Below, piece after piece: positions 43,013 through 54,600 of a stretch of DNA of 64,000 nucleotides. Below the pieces are notes generated by a model that was given only the letters and a program-made list of their open reading frames with translations, ran no database searches and had not been told where the DNA came from. Each line of letters opens with the position of its first letter. Within the stretch, counting starts at the first letter, position 1. Source of the stretch: an uncultured Pseudomonadota bacterium (GTDB lineage Bacteria > Pseudomonadota > Alphaproteobacteria > Rs-D84); assembly GCA_900321105.1 (NCBI GenBank), contig OOHL01000003.1, positions 143,516 to 207,515 on the forward strand. Direction: 5' to 3'. A program made the position numbers and the translations under genes.

Positions 43013-43957
43013 TTATTTGTCTAATGCTTCAACAGCATATTCCCCTGGTTGTATGCCATGTCCTGGGTTGTCAAGGTTTTCGCCATTTTTATATGTTGAT
43101 GCGCGGAATTTTGCACCATTTGTTGTAAATTCTGTTTTAAACACCAAATATCCGTTTGCGCCACCAGATGCAGGTCCTTGCATGCCAATCGAATAATAAG
43201 CACCTATTAAACCATAATCTAAATCGATATAATCAACACTTAACAACAATGATATATTAGACATACCGTCGCTGGTTAAATTGCAAGAAAATTCGCGATT
43301 TGTCAATGTGGCCTGGGAATTGTTTGGTACGGATATATCCATAATTGTTGGTTCGCAATTACGTTGTATCCCGTTTACCAAGAATTCATAAGTCATAGTT
43401 GTTGTCGCACGCGACAAGCCTGTGGATAAATTAACCTGAGAAATTGTGGCCTTTGGTATTTTTATCAGCGCATTTGCAATACCAGAACGAACCGGGAATG
43501 AGATACCGGATTGCAAGCAGCTGCGCGAGAAAGGATCTGCTTCGCAAATATATAAACGTGAATGTGCGTTTGTCATAAACATATTTGCCAAGCTGTTAAA
43601 CAAGAAAGTACGCGTAATACGATTGTTCAAACGTGTACAATTAAAGTCACGACAGATAACAGTTGGTCTTTCCGTGAATTGAACGCCCGGATGTGAATCA
43701 TATTCTTCACTGCGTGTTTGATAAATAACTTCGTCATAATCTACGCTGTCGTCCATGTCCATAAATTCTGTTTCTGGAATAAAATTAGGATCATCAGGAT
43801 ATGCATAATATGATTGTACAGGAACTTCGGTGTACACTGTCTGGAATTCTTCGACAGTATAATTATCATACATGTCATAGTTATCATAATATTGCGCGGC
43901 ACAGACATTACCTGTTATCGCGGTTAAAATAGTTGATAATAAAGCAAATTTTTTCAT
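43013..43957 (-). CDS. Secreted protein of unknown function
   Basis: A 314-residue protein with a signal peptide (about 1-20, ending VCAA). Residues 22-95 are rich in Tyr, Asp, Glu and Pro with low complexity; the C-terminal 220 residues look like beta-sandwich with six cysteines (CRDFNC, CEADPFSRSC, CEP, FSCN). No family recognised. It lies upstream of the two-component pair on the same strand, with 49 bases between, so it may share their transcript. Confidence 0.65.
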   Translation of the reverse strand: MKKFALLSTILTAITGNVCAAQYYDNYDMYDNYTVEEFQTVYTEVPVQSYYAYPDDPNFIPETEFMDMDDSVDYDEVIYQTRSEEYDSHPGVQFTERPTVICRDFNCTRLNNRITRTFLFNSLANMFMTNAHSRLYICEADPFSRSCLQSGISFPVRSGIANALIKIPKATISQVNLSTGLSRATTTMTYEFLVNGIQRNCEPTIMDISVPNNSQATLTNREFSCNLTSDGMSNISLLLSVDYIDLDYGLIGAYYSIGMQGPASGGANGYLVFKTEFTTNGAKFRASTYKNGENLDNPGHGIQPGEYAVEALDK

Positions 43958-44069
43958 CGCCTTAGCCTTTCTCTCGTATACTTCTTATGAAATGATAGAA
44001 TATTTTAATGGTCTATGTCAAAACAAAAATATTTTTATTGAAAATAATGAACAAATTGTTTTATAAATG

Positions 44070-44078
44070 TGGTATAAT
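44070..44078 (+). promoter_or_regulatory. Extended -10 promoter element
   Basis: TGGTATAAT with no clear -35, about 28 bases before the 44107 start. It is the likely start of the hydrolase-ruvB-tol transcript. Confidence 0.45.
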
Positions 44079-44106
44079 GTGAAAAGAAAAAAGACAAGGT
44101 GAAGAA

Positions 44107-44766
44107 ATGGTAGATGTTATTATTACCGGTGAAGCAGGCAAATTACATGCTGTATATCATAAATCAGAACTGGAAGCGGCGCCTTTGGCGGTTGTATTGT
44201 CGGGCAGTCCGCGCCAGAAATATCATATGAACGACCGTGTGTCCTATGCGATGTTTCGTGCGTTTATGGATATCGGTTTTTCAGTTGTTCGTTTTAATTA
44301 CCGTGGCGTTAACGATTCCGAAGGTTCAATTGGAACAACTGCGGAAAATATGTTGGATATCGCGACTGTAATTGATTGGATTCAAAATAAAAACGAAGAC
44401 AGTGATAAAATTTGGTTGGCGGGTCATCAATTGGGTGCTTGGTATGTTTTACAGGCAATGATGCGTCGTCCAGAAGTTTCTGGCTTTGCGCTGGTGTCGC
44501 CAGATCCATCAGTTTCTGATTTTGGCTTTTTGTCACCGCGTCCAAATCGTGGCCTGTTATTGCAAGGAATGAACGAAGGTGACGAAGCGTCTGCTTTTGG
44601 CGTTCATTTAACACAAATATTGAAAAAGCAAGCCCAGATAGATTTGGAAACAATTCGTGTTAAAAATGCAGATGCTAATTATTCGGCTGCACCTGACTTG
44701 CGACAGATGTATAATGATTTAAAAGCGTATGTCGGACGTGAAAATTCTGATAACAAGTTGTTGTAA
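44107..44766 (+). CDS. Alpha/beta-hydrolase-fold protein lacking the nucleophile
   Basis: A 219-residue protein of the COG2945-like alpha/beta hydrolase group found in alphaproteobacteria. Fold landmarks are seen: LAVVLSGSP after the first strand, [16 protein letters not shown], and the nucleophile elbow region. There the family motif AG(F/H)S(F/x)GA reads AGHQLGAW, with Gln108 in place of the catalytic serine. The protein is otherwise well conserved, so it may be a non-enzymatic relative. It starts the unit with ruvB, whose start lies 2 bases after its stop. AAGGTGAAG precedes the ATG. Confidence 0.75.
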   Translation: MVDVIITGEAGKLHAVYHKSELEAAPLAVVLSGSPRQKYHMNDRVSYAMFRAFMDIGFSVVRFNYRGVNDSEGSIGTTAENMLDIATVIDWIQNKNEDSDKIWLAGHQLGAWYVLQAMMRRPEVSGFALVSPDPSVSDFGFLSPRPNRGLLLQGMNEGDEASAFGVHLTQILKKQAQIDLETIRVKNADANYSAAPDLRQMYNDLKAYVGRENSDNKLL

Positions 44767-44768
44767 TC

Positions 44769-45761
44769 ATGATGAACGAAAACAAAAGATTTTTAGATCC
44801 AAGTATCCCAGACGAAATGGCGAATACAATTCGTCCAAAGACTTTGGGTGATTTTATTGGTCACGAAGCTTTGAAACAGAATTTATCTGTTTTTATATCT
44901 GCGGCACGTGGTCGCAGTGAAGCAATGGACCATGTTTTACTTTATGGACCTCCGGGACTCGGAAAAACAACATTGGCACATATTATTGCAAATGAATTGG
45001 GAACGAATTTTCGTGCGACTTCCGCGCCTATGCTTACCAAGCAAGGTGATTTGGCGGCGATTTTAACTGCATTGGAACCAATGGATGTGTTATTTATTGA
45101 TGAAATACATCGTTTGCCAACCGCAATTGAAGAAGTTTTATATTCTGCAATGGAAGATTATAAACTTGATATCATGTTGGGCGAAGGTCCAACGGCAAAG
45201 TCTGTTCGTATTGATTTGCCGCCGTTTACATTGGTTGGCGCAACAACGCGTACGGGATTGCTTTCTAATCCGTTGCGTGACAGATTTGGTATTGATTTAA
45301 GACTGTCTTTCTATTCTGTTGATGATTTAGCAAAAATAATAATGAGGTCTGCCGGAATTCTGGGAACTAATATTGATTTAAGTGGTGCGACATTATTGGC
45401 GCAATCTTCACGCGGAACACCGCGTATAGCCAACCGTTTGTTAAAGCGTGCACGTGATTTTGCGGCGGCTGCAGGCAAAGATTATATTGATGGTGACACA
45501 ATAAAAACAACATTATATCAATTGCATATTGACGACAAAGGTTTAGATGAAATTGATCGTGAATATATTGGTGCGATTATAAGAAATTATGCTGGTGGGC
45601 CTGTTGGAATTGATAATTTGGCGGCTGCATTGTCCGAACCATCTGATACTATCGAAGATGTTATTGAACCATATTTGATGCAACTTGGTTTTGTTCAGCG
45701 TACCCCACGTGGTCGTGTTGTGACCGAAGCTGGCTATAAACATCTTGGTTTTGAAAAATAA
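44769..45761 (+). CDS. ruvB: Holliday junction DNA helicase RuvB
   Basis: AAA+ motor of the RuvABC branch-migration complex. Walker [10 protein letters not shown] (about 60-68), Walker B with DEIHRL, sensor GATTRTG, and the C-terminal winged helix (about 250-330) ending [11 protein letters not shown]. Standard length (330). In E. coli ruvB is preceded by ruvA; here neither ruvA nor ruvC is adjacent. ybgC follows 14 bases later. Confidence 0.95.
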   Translation: MMNENKRFLDPSIPDEMANTIRPKTLGDFIGHEALKQNLSVFISAARGRSEAMDHVLLYGPPGLGKTTLAHIIANELGTNFRATSAPMLTKQGDLAAILTALEPMDVLFIDEIHRLPTAIEEVLYSAMEDYKLDIMLGEGPTAKSVRIDLPPFTLVGATTRTGLLSNPLRDRFGIDLRLSFYSVDDLAKIIMRSAGILGTNIDLSGATLLAQSSRGTPRIANRLLKRARDFAAAAGKDYIDGDTIKTTLYQLHIDDKGLDEIDREYIGAIIRNYAGGPVGIDNLAAALSEPSDTIEDVIEPYLMQLGFVQRTPRGRVVTEAGYKHLGFEK

Positions 45762-45778
45762 TTTTATGGATTTAAGTG

Positions 45779-46156
45779 ATGAAACACACACATGTATTTA
45801 ATTTTGCGGTTGCGTATGCCGATACTGATGCCGAAGGCATAATGTATCATGGTCGTTATGTTGAAATTGCCGAACGCGCGCGTTCTAATTGGTCGCACGG
45901 TGTAAGAATTCCAGATGGGGACACTGGATTTGTGGTGCGCGAATTAAATATAAAATATATGCGCCCTCTTTTGTTAAATGATGAATTTGTTGTTCAAACA
46001 CAGCCTGTTAAAATTGGTGCGGCATCAATGACAATTGAACAAAAGTTCGTGAAAGGCGATGAAATTTGTGCTATAATAAACATAACAATCGCTTATCTGG
46101 GTTCTGATATGCGCCCCAAGGCAATACCGGAATCAATCTTAAAAGCTTTTGAATAA
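45779..46156 (+). CDS. ybgC: Acyl-CoA thioesterase, YbgC/4HBT family
   Basis: A 125-residue hotdog-fold thioesterase. YADTDAEGIMYHGRYVEIAERAR holds the family DxxGxxY-type active site, with the catalytic Asp in ADTDAEG. The ATG at 45779 is used; a GTG 3 bases earlier is an alternative. It sits between ruvB and tolQ, its usual place in proteobacteria, supporting the ybgC-tol identification. Confidence 0.88.
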   Translation: MKHTHVFNFAVAYADTDAEGIMYHGRYVEIAERARSNWSHGVRIPDGDTGFVVRELNIKYMRPLLLNDEFVVQTQPVKIGAASMTIEQKFVKGDEICAIINITIAYLGSDMRPKAIPESILKAFE

Positions 46157-46177
46157 TTTATAAAAAAGGAAGGGAAA

Positions 46178-46669
46178 ATGGAGAACAGTTTTTCGTTATT
46201 ATCGTTGTTCAGCGGACGCGATTTGATGACATTGTTTGTGTCGCTGATATTGGTTGGTGCCAGCATTTTGTCATGGGCGGTTATTATTGAAAAAATCCGT
46301 CTTTGGCATTTTCAAAAGAAAAATCCAGTATCTGTAAAACACGGTGACAATCTGGAAACAATAGTTGATAAATTAATTCGTCCGTTTGATAAAAATTTAT
46401 GGTTTTTGTCGATGGTTTCGTATGTTGCACCATTTATAGGTTTGTTTGGAACCGTTTGGGGTGTTATGGATTCTTTTGCATCAATCGGCGTAAATCAATC
46501 GGTCAGTATTGGTGTTATCGCGCCGGGTTTGGCGGTTGCACTTGGAACGACAGCCTTGGGTTTGATTGCAGCGGTTCCTGCGGCAATTGCGTATAATGTT
46601 TTTTCCAAAAAATCAGATGATTTATATGATGTTTTGGATGATCAAGTCAAAGAATTAAAACATAAATAA
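46178..46669 (+). CDS. tolQ: TolQ-type proton-channel protein, short cytoplasmic loop
   Basis: Part of the Tol-Pal motor that uses proton flow to draw the outer membrane in during division. Three spans are seen (about 16-38, 76-100 and 108-140), with the conserved APFIGLFGTVWGVM and VAPGLAVALGTTALGL. The cytoplasmic loop between spans 1 and 2 is only about 35 residues, while the usual TolQ has about 100, making the protein 163 residues rather than about 230. The frame is intact with no sign of frameshift. AAGGAAGGG lies 5 bases before the ATG. Confidence 0.88.
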   Translation: MENSFSLLSLFSGRDLMTLFVSLILVGASILSWAVIIEKIRLWHFQKKNPVSVKHGDNLETIVDKLIRPFDKNLWFLSMVSYVAPFIGLFGTVWGVMDSFASIGVNQSVSIGVIAPGLAVALGTTALGLIAAVPAAIAYNVFSKKSDDLYDVLDDQVKELKHK

Positions 46670-46681
46670 ACGGGAAAAGAT

Positions 46682-47086
46682 ATGTCCAGAAGACGCTCCG
46701 GTGTAAGTGACGCGAATATGTCATTGACACCAATGATAGATATTATGACCACATTATTGGCGGTGTTTATGGTGACAACACCAATGATGACAACAGGGAT
46801 AGATATTGAATTGCCGCGCGCGGGAACTTCTGCGATGACAGGCAATGATCATGCTATTCAAATCAGTGTTGATGCCAATGGTAATTATTATTTGTTGGAA
46901 CAAAAATTACCGCGTGATGAAATTGTAAAACGCGCAATCGCAATGCGTGGGGAAAATCCAAATTTGGCAATAACTTTAAGTGGCGATACACATGCTGATT
47001 ATGGTGCGGTTATGTCAATGATGGGCAAATTAAAAGATGTTGGTTTTCAACGTGTTGGATTGCGCACACAACTTGATAACAAATGA
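46682..47086 (+). CDS. tolR: TolR
   Basis: Tol-Pal motor component with one membrane span (about 20-40) carrying the essential Asp in TPMIDIM, followed by a periplasmic domain (45-134). It starts 12 bases after tolQ and overlaps the tolA start by 4 bases. Confidence 0.92.
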   Translation: MSRRRSGVSDANMSLTPMIDIMTTLLAVFMVTTPMMTTGIDIELPRAGTSAMTGNDHAIQISVDANGNYYLLEQKLPRDEIVKRAIAMRGENPNLAITLSGDTHADYGAVMSMMGKLKDVGFQRVGLRTQLDNK

Positions 47087-47832
47087 TGAACAAAGAAAAA
47101 CAATTTCAAAGTGAAAATTTTTTGATGTCTGTATTGGGACATCTTGTTTTAATTTTCGTAATGATGATATCTTTTTCTGTGGTTGTTGAACGTGCAAAAT
47201 TGGTGACACCAAATCGTATTCAAATTGTCGAAATTGATTTAAAAAATGTAAAAATAACTGGTGACGAAACAAGGCTTTATAATACCAATCCGATACAGCC
47301 AGAAAAGGATGAAAAAATTGATAAAAAAACCCGGGAAGACAAAAATACAGAAATTAAAAAAATTGACTTGAAACAACCAACTATGATTGAAAGCGAAAGT
47401 AAAGATTCAAACAAAGAAAAAACGGTAAAAAAAGACGAAAAAAAGGTCGAAGATAAACCTGTGCCACGTAAAAAAACAGTGGTTCGTGTGAACCGTGAAG
47501 TGTTATCTTTGGACAGGACAATGACAGTGTCTGTTATTGATGCATTACGGGTTGCTTTGACGCGTTGTTGGAACATTGATACAACCCGTCCAGGAATCGA
47601 AGATATTCGTCTTACCGCGCACATAAAATTTTTACCAACAGGTGTTGTTGACAGGTTGTGGTTTGAATCTGAATCGCGTGCAGAAACAGATGCTGATTTT
47701 GCATATGTTTTGGACACTGCTAAATCTGCAATCAAAACATGCTCGCCGTTTTCTATGTTACCGCGCAATGAATACGAAAAATGGCGCGATACAACGGTGA
47801 CATTTTATCCAACACAAGGCAAAGTTATGTAA
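47083..47832 (+). CDS. tolA: TolA-like protein
   Basis: Links the TolQR motor to the outer membrane. One N-terminal span (about 15-36), then a charged Lys/Glu/Asp-rich helical linker (about 60-130), then a globular C-terminal domain (about 140-249). That domain has the usual pair of cysteines (in LTRCWN and IKTCSP) and the CSPFSMLP motif. The linker is much shorter than in E. coli TolA. It starts in an ATGATG overlapping the tolR stop. tolB and pal, which usually follow, are not present; rnpB is next instead. Confidence 0.85.
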   Translation: MMNKEKQFQSENFLMSVLGHLVLIFVMMISFSVVVERAKLVTPNRIQIVEIDLKNVKITGDETRLYNTNPIQPEKDEKIDKKTREDKNTEIKKIDLKQPTMIESESKDSNKEKTVKKDEKKVEDKPVPRKKTVVRVNREVLSLDRTMTVSVIDALRVALTRCWNIDTTRPGIEDIRLTAHIKFLPTGVVDRLWFESESRAETDADFAYVLDTAKSAIKTCSPFSMLPRNEYEKWRDTTVTFYPTQGKVM

Positions 47833-47834
47833 AT

Positions 47835-47862
47835 AAAAAATCGCCGCGATGGCGATTTTTTT
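47835..47862. terminator. Bidirectional terminator between tolA and rnpB
   Basis: AAAATCGCC / GGCGATTTT around a GCGAT loop with T and A runs on either side. Confidence 0.85.
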
Positions 47863-48197
47863 ATCAGGTGTTCAGTAAGCCGGATTCTGTACAGCCAAAA
47901 ACCAGTCCGAAAACAAGTTAAAGGTTGCAAGCATAATTAATCTGCAAATTGCGTTACCGCAAAATGTCAAGCCCTCTACCCGATTCCGTTAGCAGCTGGG
48001 ACGACCTTGGAATCCTGTTTGAGGTTGCTGCACATAGAGATTGCCCGTTTCACCGTGACTTAACACGCTCGTCTCTGCTGCTCTAATCATCGGGTTACCC
48101 CGTGTGGCTGTTAGCCACTATGTTGTCCCAATGCAGTCCGGACTTTCCTCTTTGCCGTGATCAAAGACGACAAAGCTATGCTTTTTCGCACCTGATG
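47863..48197 (-). ncRNA. rnpB: RNase P RNA (bacterial type A)
   Basis: Catalytic RNA that trims the 5' ends of tRNA precursors. The minus strand contains GAGGAAAGTCCGGACT (P4 region), GGGTAACCCGATG, CGGTGAAACGG and, near the 3' end, ACAGAATCCGGCTTAC, all class markers. The ends pair as P1 through ATCAGGTG (48189-48196) and CACCTGAT (47863-47870), which sets the limits. Its own promoter is at 48204-48231. Confidence 0.97.
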
Positions 48198-48203
48198 CGT
48201 TCA

Positions 48204-48231
48204 ATGATATCATTGAAAAACTCAAATTCAA
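48204..48231 (-). promoter_or_regulatory. rnpB promoter
   Basis: Minus-strand TTGAAT (48226-48231), 16 bases, TATCAT (48204-48209), with the RNA start 7 bases further on. The -10 lies in an 18-bp perfect palindrome at 48200-48217. Confidence 0.6.
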
Positions 48232-48253
48232 CTTTTTTGTGTTGAAAACGGCA

Positions 48254-48463
48254 CTATTCACCCATACTTTTCGCATTACGCAGGGTTTTTGTTAATATTT
48301 CATTGGCAATCGCCTGAATTTTCTGGGAAAGTGGTCTGACATTCATGGCTTCGGCCACGGCGGCACCAAAATCACGAGCGATAGCATCGATTTGTGCGGG
48401 GGCGATAACAAAAACATCACTGGAAATCTCGCTGGTTTTCAGCATTTGAAAATTTTCTTTCAT
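48254..48463 (-). CDS. Small protein of unknown function
   Basis: A 69-residue, mostly helical protein (MKENFQMLKTSEISSDVF at the start). The ATG at 48463 has a very strong GGGAGGGG ribosome site 6 bases before it; the longer frame from 48481 is not needed. It ends 57 bases before rnpB on the same strand. No family recognised, but the ribosome site makes a real gene likely. Confidence 0.65.
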   Translation of the reverse strand: MKENFQMLKTSEISSDVFVIAPAQIDAIARDFGAAVAEAMNVRPLSQKIQAIANEILTKTLRNAKSMGE

Positions 48464-48610
48464 GCGCCCCTCCCTGACCATGTTTTTTTTGTTATTTGCA
48501 TGATATCACAAAAATCCTAAAATAAAAAACGAAATTTTGTATTTTTTACTAGACGAAACCCATCAAATTTTTCTACACTTTTTATTAAATAAAGGAAGGT
48601 ATTTTCAAAA

Positions 48611-51600
48611 ATGGCGGTTTTCCGCAATTTTAAGCGAATTTTAATCAGCGCATTTTTTGCGTTATTTGCCTTGTTTGTTTCAACCGGTGCAAATGCAGCT
48701 ATCGACACTTGTCTTGGTCAGACTAACGAGGGGTTCTATTGTCGCCTTACTATTCGTCATAATTGTGTGCCGGGATGTTATTGTCCCGGGACTCCGTATA
48801 TGAATTCCAGTGCCACGAATGATGATGGTATTATATCATGTTGTGCGGCAACTAGTGGTGAATATTCCCCGGAAAACTTTGAAAATCAAAACTGCGGTGG
48901 CGGTGCTTTGAAGTGTCCTGCAAAATATCCAAATTCTGAATCTGGTGCGATAAAAACGGATTGTTATGTGGAATTAGAAGCCGGAAAATGTGTTGTTACA
49001 AAAGGCGAAGGACTTGTCACTTGCCCTGCTGGTTATGAATGTTTCAATACAAGTGGAAAAATATACTTTGACACGAGCAAAAACTATGTAAGTGGTCATT
49101 ATACAACAGGTGGTTGTTATAAATGTCAAAAAGGATATTACAGTCAACCCGGACAGACAGATTGTACGAAATGCCCCGCTGGAACAACAACCGCATCTAA
49201 CGCAACGGCATACGCGGGCAGTGTTGATGAAACGTGTCAAACATGTTCAAATGCCGATGGTGTTGAAGAATGGGATGACGAAGACGAGGATGGTTCTTCG
49301 CCATGCATAATTAAAACTTGCAAATATGGGTATAGTCTCTCGAATTCAGAGTGTGTAGGCATTGCTAAAACTGTCACTCTTAATAGTAATGGTGGTTCTG
49401 GTGGAACATCAAGTGTTTATGCTAGATATGGTTCTGCAATGCCTTCGATAAGCAGACCTTCACGTCCGGGATTTGTTTTTTCTGGATATTATGATGCTGT
49501 AAATGGTGGAACACAGTATTATACTGCATCTGGCGAATCCGCGCGTAATTGGGATAAGACAGAAAGTGGAATAATTTTGTATGCGCATTGGACGGAATGT
49601 GCGGCTGGATATTATTGTCCTGGTGATAATACATCAACCAAATGTGCAATTGGTTCATTCAGTGCAGCAGGAGCTATGGAGTGTCTGACGTGTTTAGATG
49701 GAAAAACAACATCTACAACAGGGGCAACAAGTTGTGACACTAATTGCCCAAATTATGAAGAAACATACTCGTACGGTTCTTATTATTATTATTGGAAAAT
49801 TCCGCAATGGCATAATAATGTTGTGACAGATCTTTGTGAATATACGCCGTGTGATACAGGGTATTATGCTAAAAAATATTATCTGGCAAGTATAATTGAT
49901 ACCAGTGCGTCTATGTCAGGAGAAGCACAGATCACAAACGATTACACCATACGCAGCGGTTCGCCAAGTGATTATGGTATATCGGACAGAAATTCTTTTG
50001 CTTTAAAATATAACGACAACCTTGGTGTGATTACCGGACACGCCAGATGCAGTCAACAAGGAGGCACAGGAATAACAAGTAGATATACCGATCCTGATAG
50101 TGTATCCAAGACTGATAATTTGACCGAAGATTTTAGGAATGGACAATATTGTTGGTGTCAGATAGATGGTTATATTCCGTATGGAAAGTCACGACAATAC
50201 GTACCTGCTCCTTGGGTTTTTTTGGCAGATTATGGCAGTGGATCTGCTTGTTCGAATAGTTGTCTTTCACAATGTGTAGGTTATTTGCGGGCTACTTCGG
50301 GTGAGATGTTTCTGCTTAAACGTGAATCCATAATTCGGTCGGCTGTTCGGTCACCTATATATGGTGTTTGTGAAATAGAAACATACTCTATACATTTTGA
50401 TAAAAACGCAGATGATGCTGTTGCTGGTACAACATATGTGAGTGGTATCACATATAATTCCACGTTGCCTTCAGATATAACTGTGCCAACACGTGATGGG
50501 TATGTTTTTGTTGGTTATTATGATACCAAAAATTCAACAGGTGGTGTAAAGTATTATGATAATACCGGAAATCCTTTACGTAATTGGGACAAAAGTTATA
50601 CTGGTTGGTTGTATGCACGGTGGGAACCACTTCAATACACAGTGTCGTTTAATGCAAATGGTGGAACCGGTGGTCAATCCCAAGATGTAATCGCGACATC
50701 TGGTTCTCCTATGCCGGCAATATCAACAACCGCCCCAACCCGTCAATATTATTTATTCGGTGGTTGGTATGATACGTCTGATTCAACAGGTGGAACACAA
50801 TACTATACTGCATCTGGTGAATCTGCGCGTAATTTTGACAAGGCATCAGATACAACATTATATGCGCGCTGGATTCAAAGGATATACACAATTACGTATA
50901 AAGACGGTTCAACAACGATGACAGGTTTGACACCAACATCGTATGATATTGAAGGTGATGCAATTACGTTGCCAACGCCGACAAAAACCGGATATACCTT
51001 TTATGGATGGTGTGATGATGAAAATTTAACACAAAATTGTGCAACAGAACGTACAATTCCATCCGGATCAACGGGTGATAAAACATTTTATGCAAAATTT
51101 AAAGCTAATACTTATTTGATAGTTTTAAACGGCAGTGTAAATGGTTGTGATACTTATTGTGGTTCTACAAGTATTTCTGAAGTATATAATACTAAGTGGC
51201 TTAGTTTTAACGGTCAACAAACTATAACGACTTCACCGCTTAATCCAAATAAAAATAATGCTACATTTACTGGTTGGTATGATTCTGTTACTGGTGGAAA
51301 CTTCAAATTTGGTGCGACATTACCCGAACCAAATATGTTTGTTGAAGATACAACTTTATATGCACATTTTGAATGTAATACAGATTATGTTTTAAACAAT
51401 GAAACAGGTAGGTGTATTTTAGAAAACCAAAACATTATATACAATATGAATGGTGGAACGAATTATAATGGTGCGCCAACAACATATAAATACGGTATTG
51501 GTGCTATAATAGATGGCACACCAACCAAGGATAATTATACATTTGCCGGATGGTGCACGGATTCTGGATTAACAAATTGTGCCGCAACACAAACAATATC

Positions 51601-54600
51601 AACCACAGATTATGGCGATAAAACATTCTGGGCAAAATGGATTGGAAACGCATACACGGTCACGCTGGACAAAAATGCGGATGATGCGGTTGCCGGCACA
51701 ACGTCCGTGAGGGCGACTTATGGTTCTGCGATGCCAACGCCAATAACATTGCCAACTCGCGACAGGTACGTTTTTATTGGTTATTATGATACAGCAGAAT
51801 CAACAGGTGGAACACAATATTATGATGCCTCTGGTTTGTCTGTGCGTGTTTGGAATAAAGCGGCAGATACAACATTATATGCACGCTGGGAGCATAGTAC
51901 TTATACAATAACATTGTCGCGAAATGGGGTTACCCGAAACATAAAAGAAGTGTATAGCGAAAAATGGACGGATTCAGATGGTAACACTATAACTTTAGCA
52001 CCTTCTGATAGTGAATATTCTTATTCTCAAAAAGTATTTTTAGGATATTTTGACAATAATGGATCGTCCGGTGGAACGAAGTATATAGATGAATACTTAA
52101 CACTGCCTGCGAATACAACGTTTACTTCTGATACGACACTTTATGCCCGGTGGCAGGATTGTACCTGTTCCAATGGAATACATTCTGAGTGTATTCTAGG
52201 ATATTCCGCCCATGAAGAGAATGTATGTAGATATAGCTATGCTTGTCGGACTGGTTATAGTAATAATGGTTTAAAATCTGGCAATCTTGTTGGTCCTTAT
52301 GGGGTTGCAAATGTCAGTGCGTCAGATTGTTTGACTCCGGATACATATACAATTACATTGGATGATACAACGAATGGTGGTTCGGGTGGCTCGGGAACCG
52401 TTAAAGAGGTGTATGGCGAAAAATGGACGGATTCAGATGGTAACACCATAACAAGTGTTGCGACGCCTACAAAGACGAATAGTGTATTTACAGGGTATTT
52501 TGGTTCATCATCTGGTGGTACAAAGTATATAAGTACAGATATGTTGTTGCCTTCAACTACGGCTTTTTCTGCATCTGCGACCGTATATGCACAATTTGGA
52601 CAGTGTACATGTTATTTTAGATATAATAAAGCTAATGTTTCTAGCTGTGCGGTAGATGGTGTAAACAATCAAAATCAATGTGTGTATTCGTATACATGTT
52701 TTGATAATTATAATACGGACGGTAATAACGATAATAAAACTGGTACATTTATAGGTGACAATGGCATATATGATAACACAGTGCCAAACTGTCTGCCAAA
52801 TACATACATAATAACATTGGATGATGCGACAAATGGTGGTTCTGGGGGTGTGGGAACAATTAAATTAGTATATGCCACCGGATATACAGATATGGACGGA
52901 AACACAATAACATCTGTCACCGCGCCAAATAAAACAGGTGGAATCTTCTATGGATATTACAATGGGGGCAGTAAACAAATTGATGCGGATGGGACAATTA
53001 CTGTGGGTAATACAGGTTTTACATCCGATACAACATTGTATGCAAGATTTGGTAATTGTGCTTGTACGGCGGGAACCGGTGTTGAATCTTGTGAATCTAT
53101 TAAATCATCGGATCCAACGCGTTGCAATTATCGATATACATGTAAAAATGCATATACCACGGACGGCACCAATACATCCGATACATTTATGGGGGGTGTA
53201 AACGTCAGAACTTCTACATCGCCAGATTGTATACCAAACGAATACACAATTACATTGGACAACGCAAATGCCACAACGAATGGAACAAGTACACTTTATA
53301 CTAAATATAATACGGGTCTTTATCTGGATTCCGATCGAACAAAATCAATGTCATATAATTCTAATGCGATTACAAAGCCATCACGGACAGGAGCGACCGT
53401 TTCTTATAACGGAAATGGTGGAACAGTTGGAAGTTTGAATAGTAATCATACGAGTGCACGTGATTACTCATTTCTTGGGTATTACAGTGAACCCGGGGAT
53501 ATACAATATGTATATGGTTCCGATGGCGTAACCACCATAACCCCGCCGGGAACACAATATATAACAGATGGCGGTTATAGAACGTCAGATGGTTATTATG
53601 CTGCGAAATCCTATACATCAAATGATAATGTTTGGCATGCACGTTGGAAACCAGGCAGAGTTATTTTGCCAACTTCTACCTATATTACCCGCACAGGTTA
53701 TACTTTTACAGGTTGGTATGATGCCCCAAATGGTGGTGTATGTATAGGACGCGGCTTATCCGGTACCGTATGTGGTAATACCACTCAGTATTATTACCCT
53801 TCTTCAAATACGACATTGTATGCACACTGGTTGCCATACACATATAAAATTACATTGGATAATTCAAATGCCACAACAAATGGAACGGCGGAGTTATGGT
53901 ATCAATATGAACAAACGGAACCCTGCACGTATTACAGCGCCGATTCGTCCGTGGAAGAAAACAGAATCACTGCAAATTGTTTGCCAACCATAACAATACC
54001 ACAAAGAACCGGATATAATTTTGCTGGATATACTTATGGTGGTACACAATATATAGATGGCTCTGGTAGATATACTTATGGTGGTACACAATATATAGAT
54101 GGCTCTGGTAATTTTGTTAATAATTTGTATAAAACAACAGGCAATAAAACATTGTATGCCAATTGGTCGGTGATTAATTATCCAATCACATATTATATAG
54201 ATGGCGTCGAAGATGACAGTTTTGCCGGCTATACAACCTATACAATAGCAACTTTTACAACATTGCCAAGTCCAACAAAAACAGGATACACTTTCAGTGG
54301 TTGGCATACGGAACCAGATTACAGTGATGATGTTGTGACACAAATACCGGCGGGTTCTACCGGTCCAAAAACATTTTATGCCGAATGGACACCAATTGAT
54401 TATACAATAAAATATTTTGAAAGGTATAGCACCGAAATATCTGGTCTGACACCAACATCATATAATGTTGAAACCGAAACTTTCGATTTACCAACCTATT
54501 CTAAGCCGGGCTTTGAATTCGGCGGATGGTATGATGATAGCTCTTTAAGTGGTGATCCAATAACGCAAATCGAAAAGGGTTCGCGCACTGGTAATTTAAA

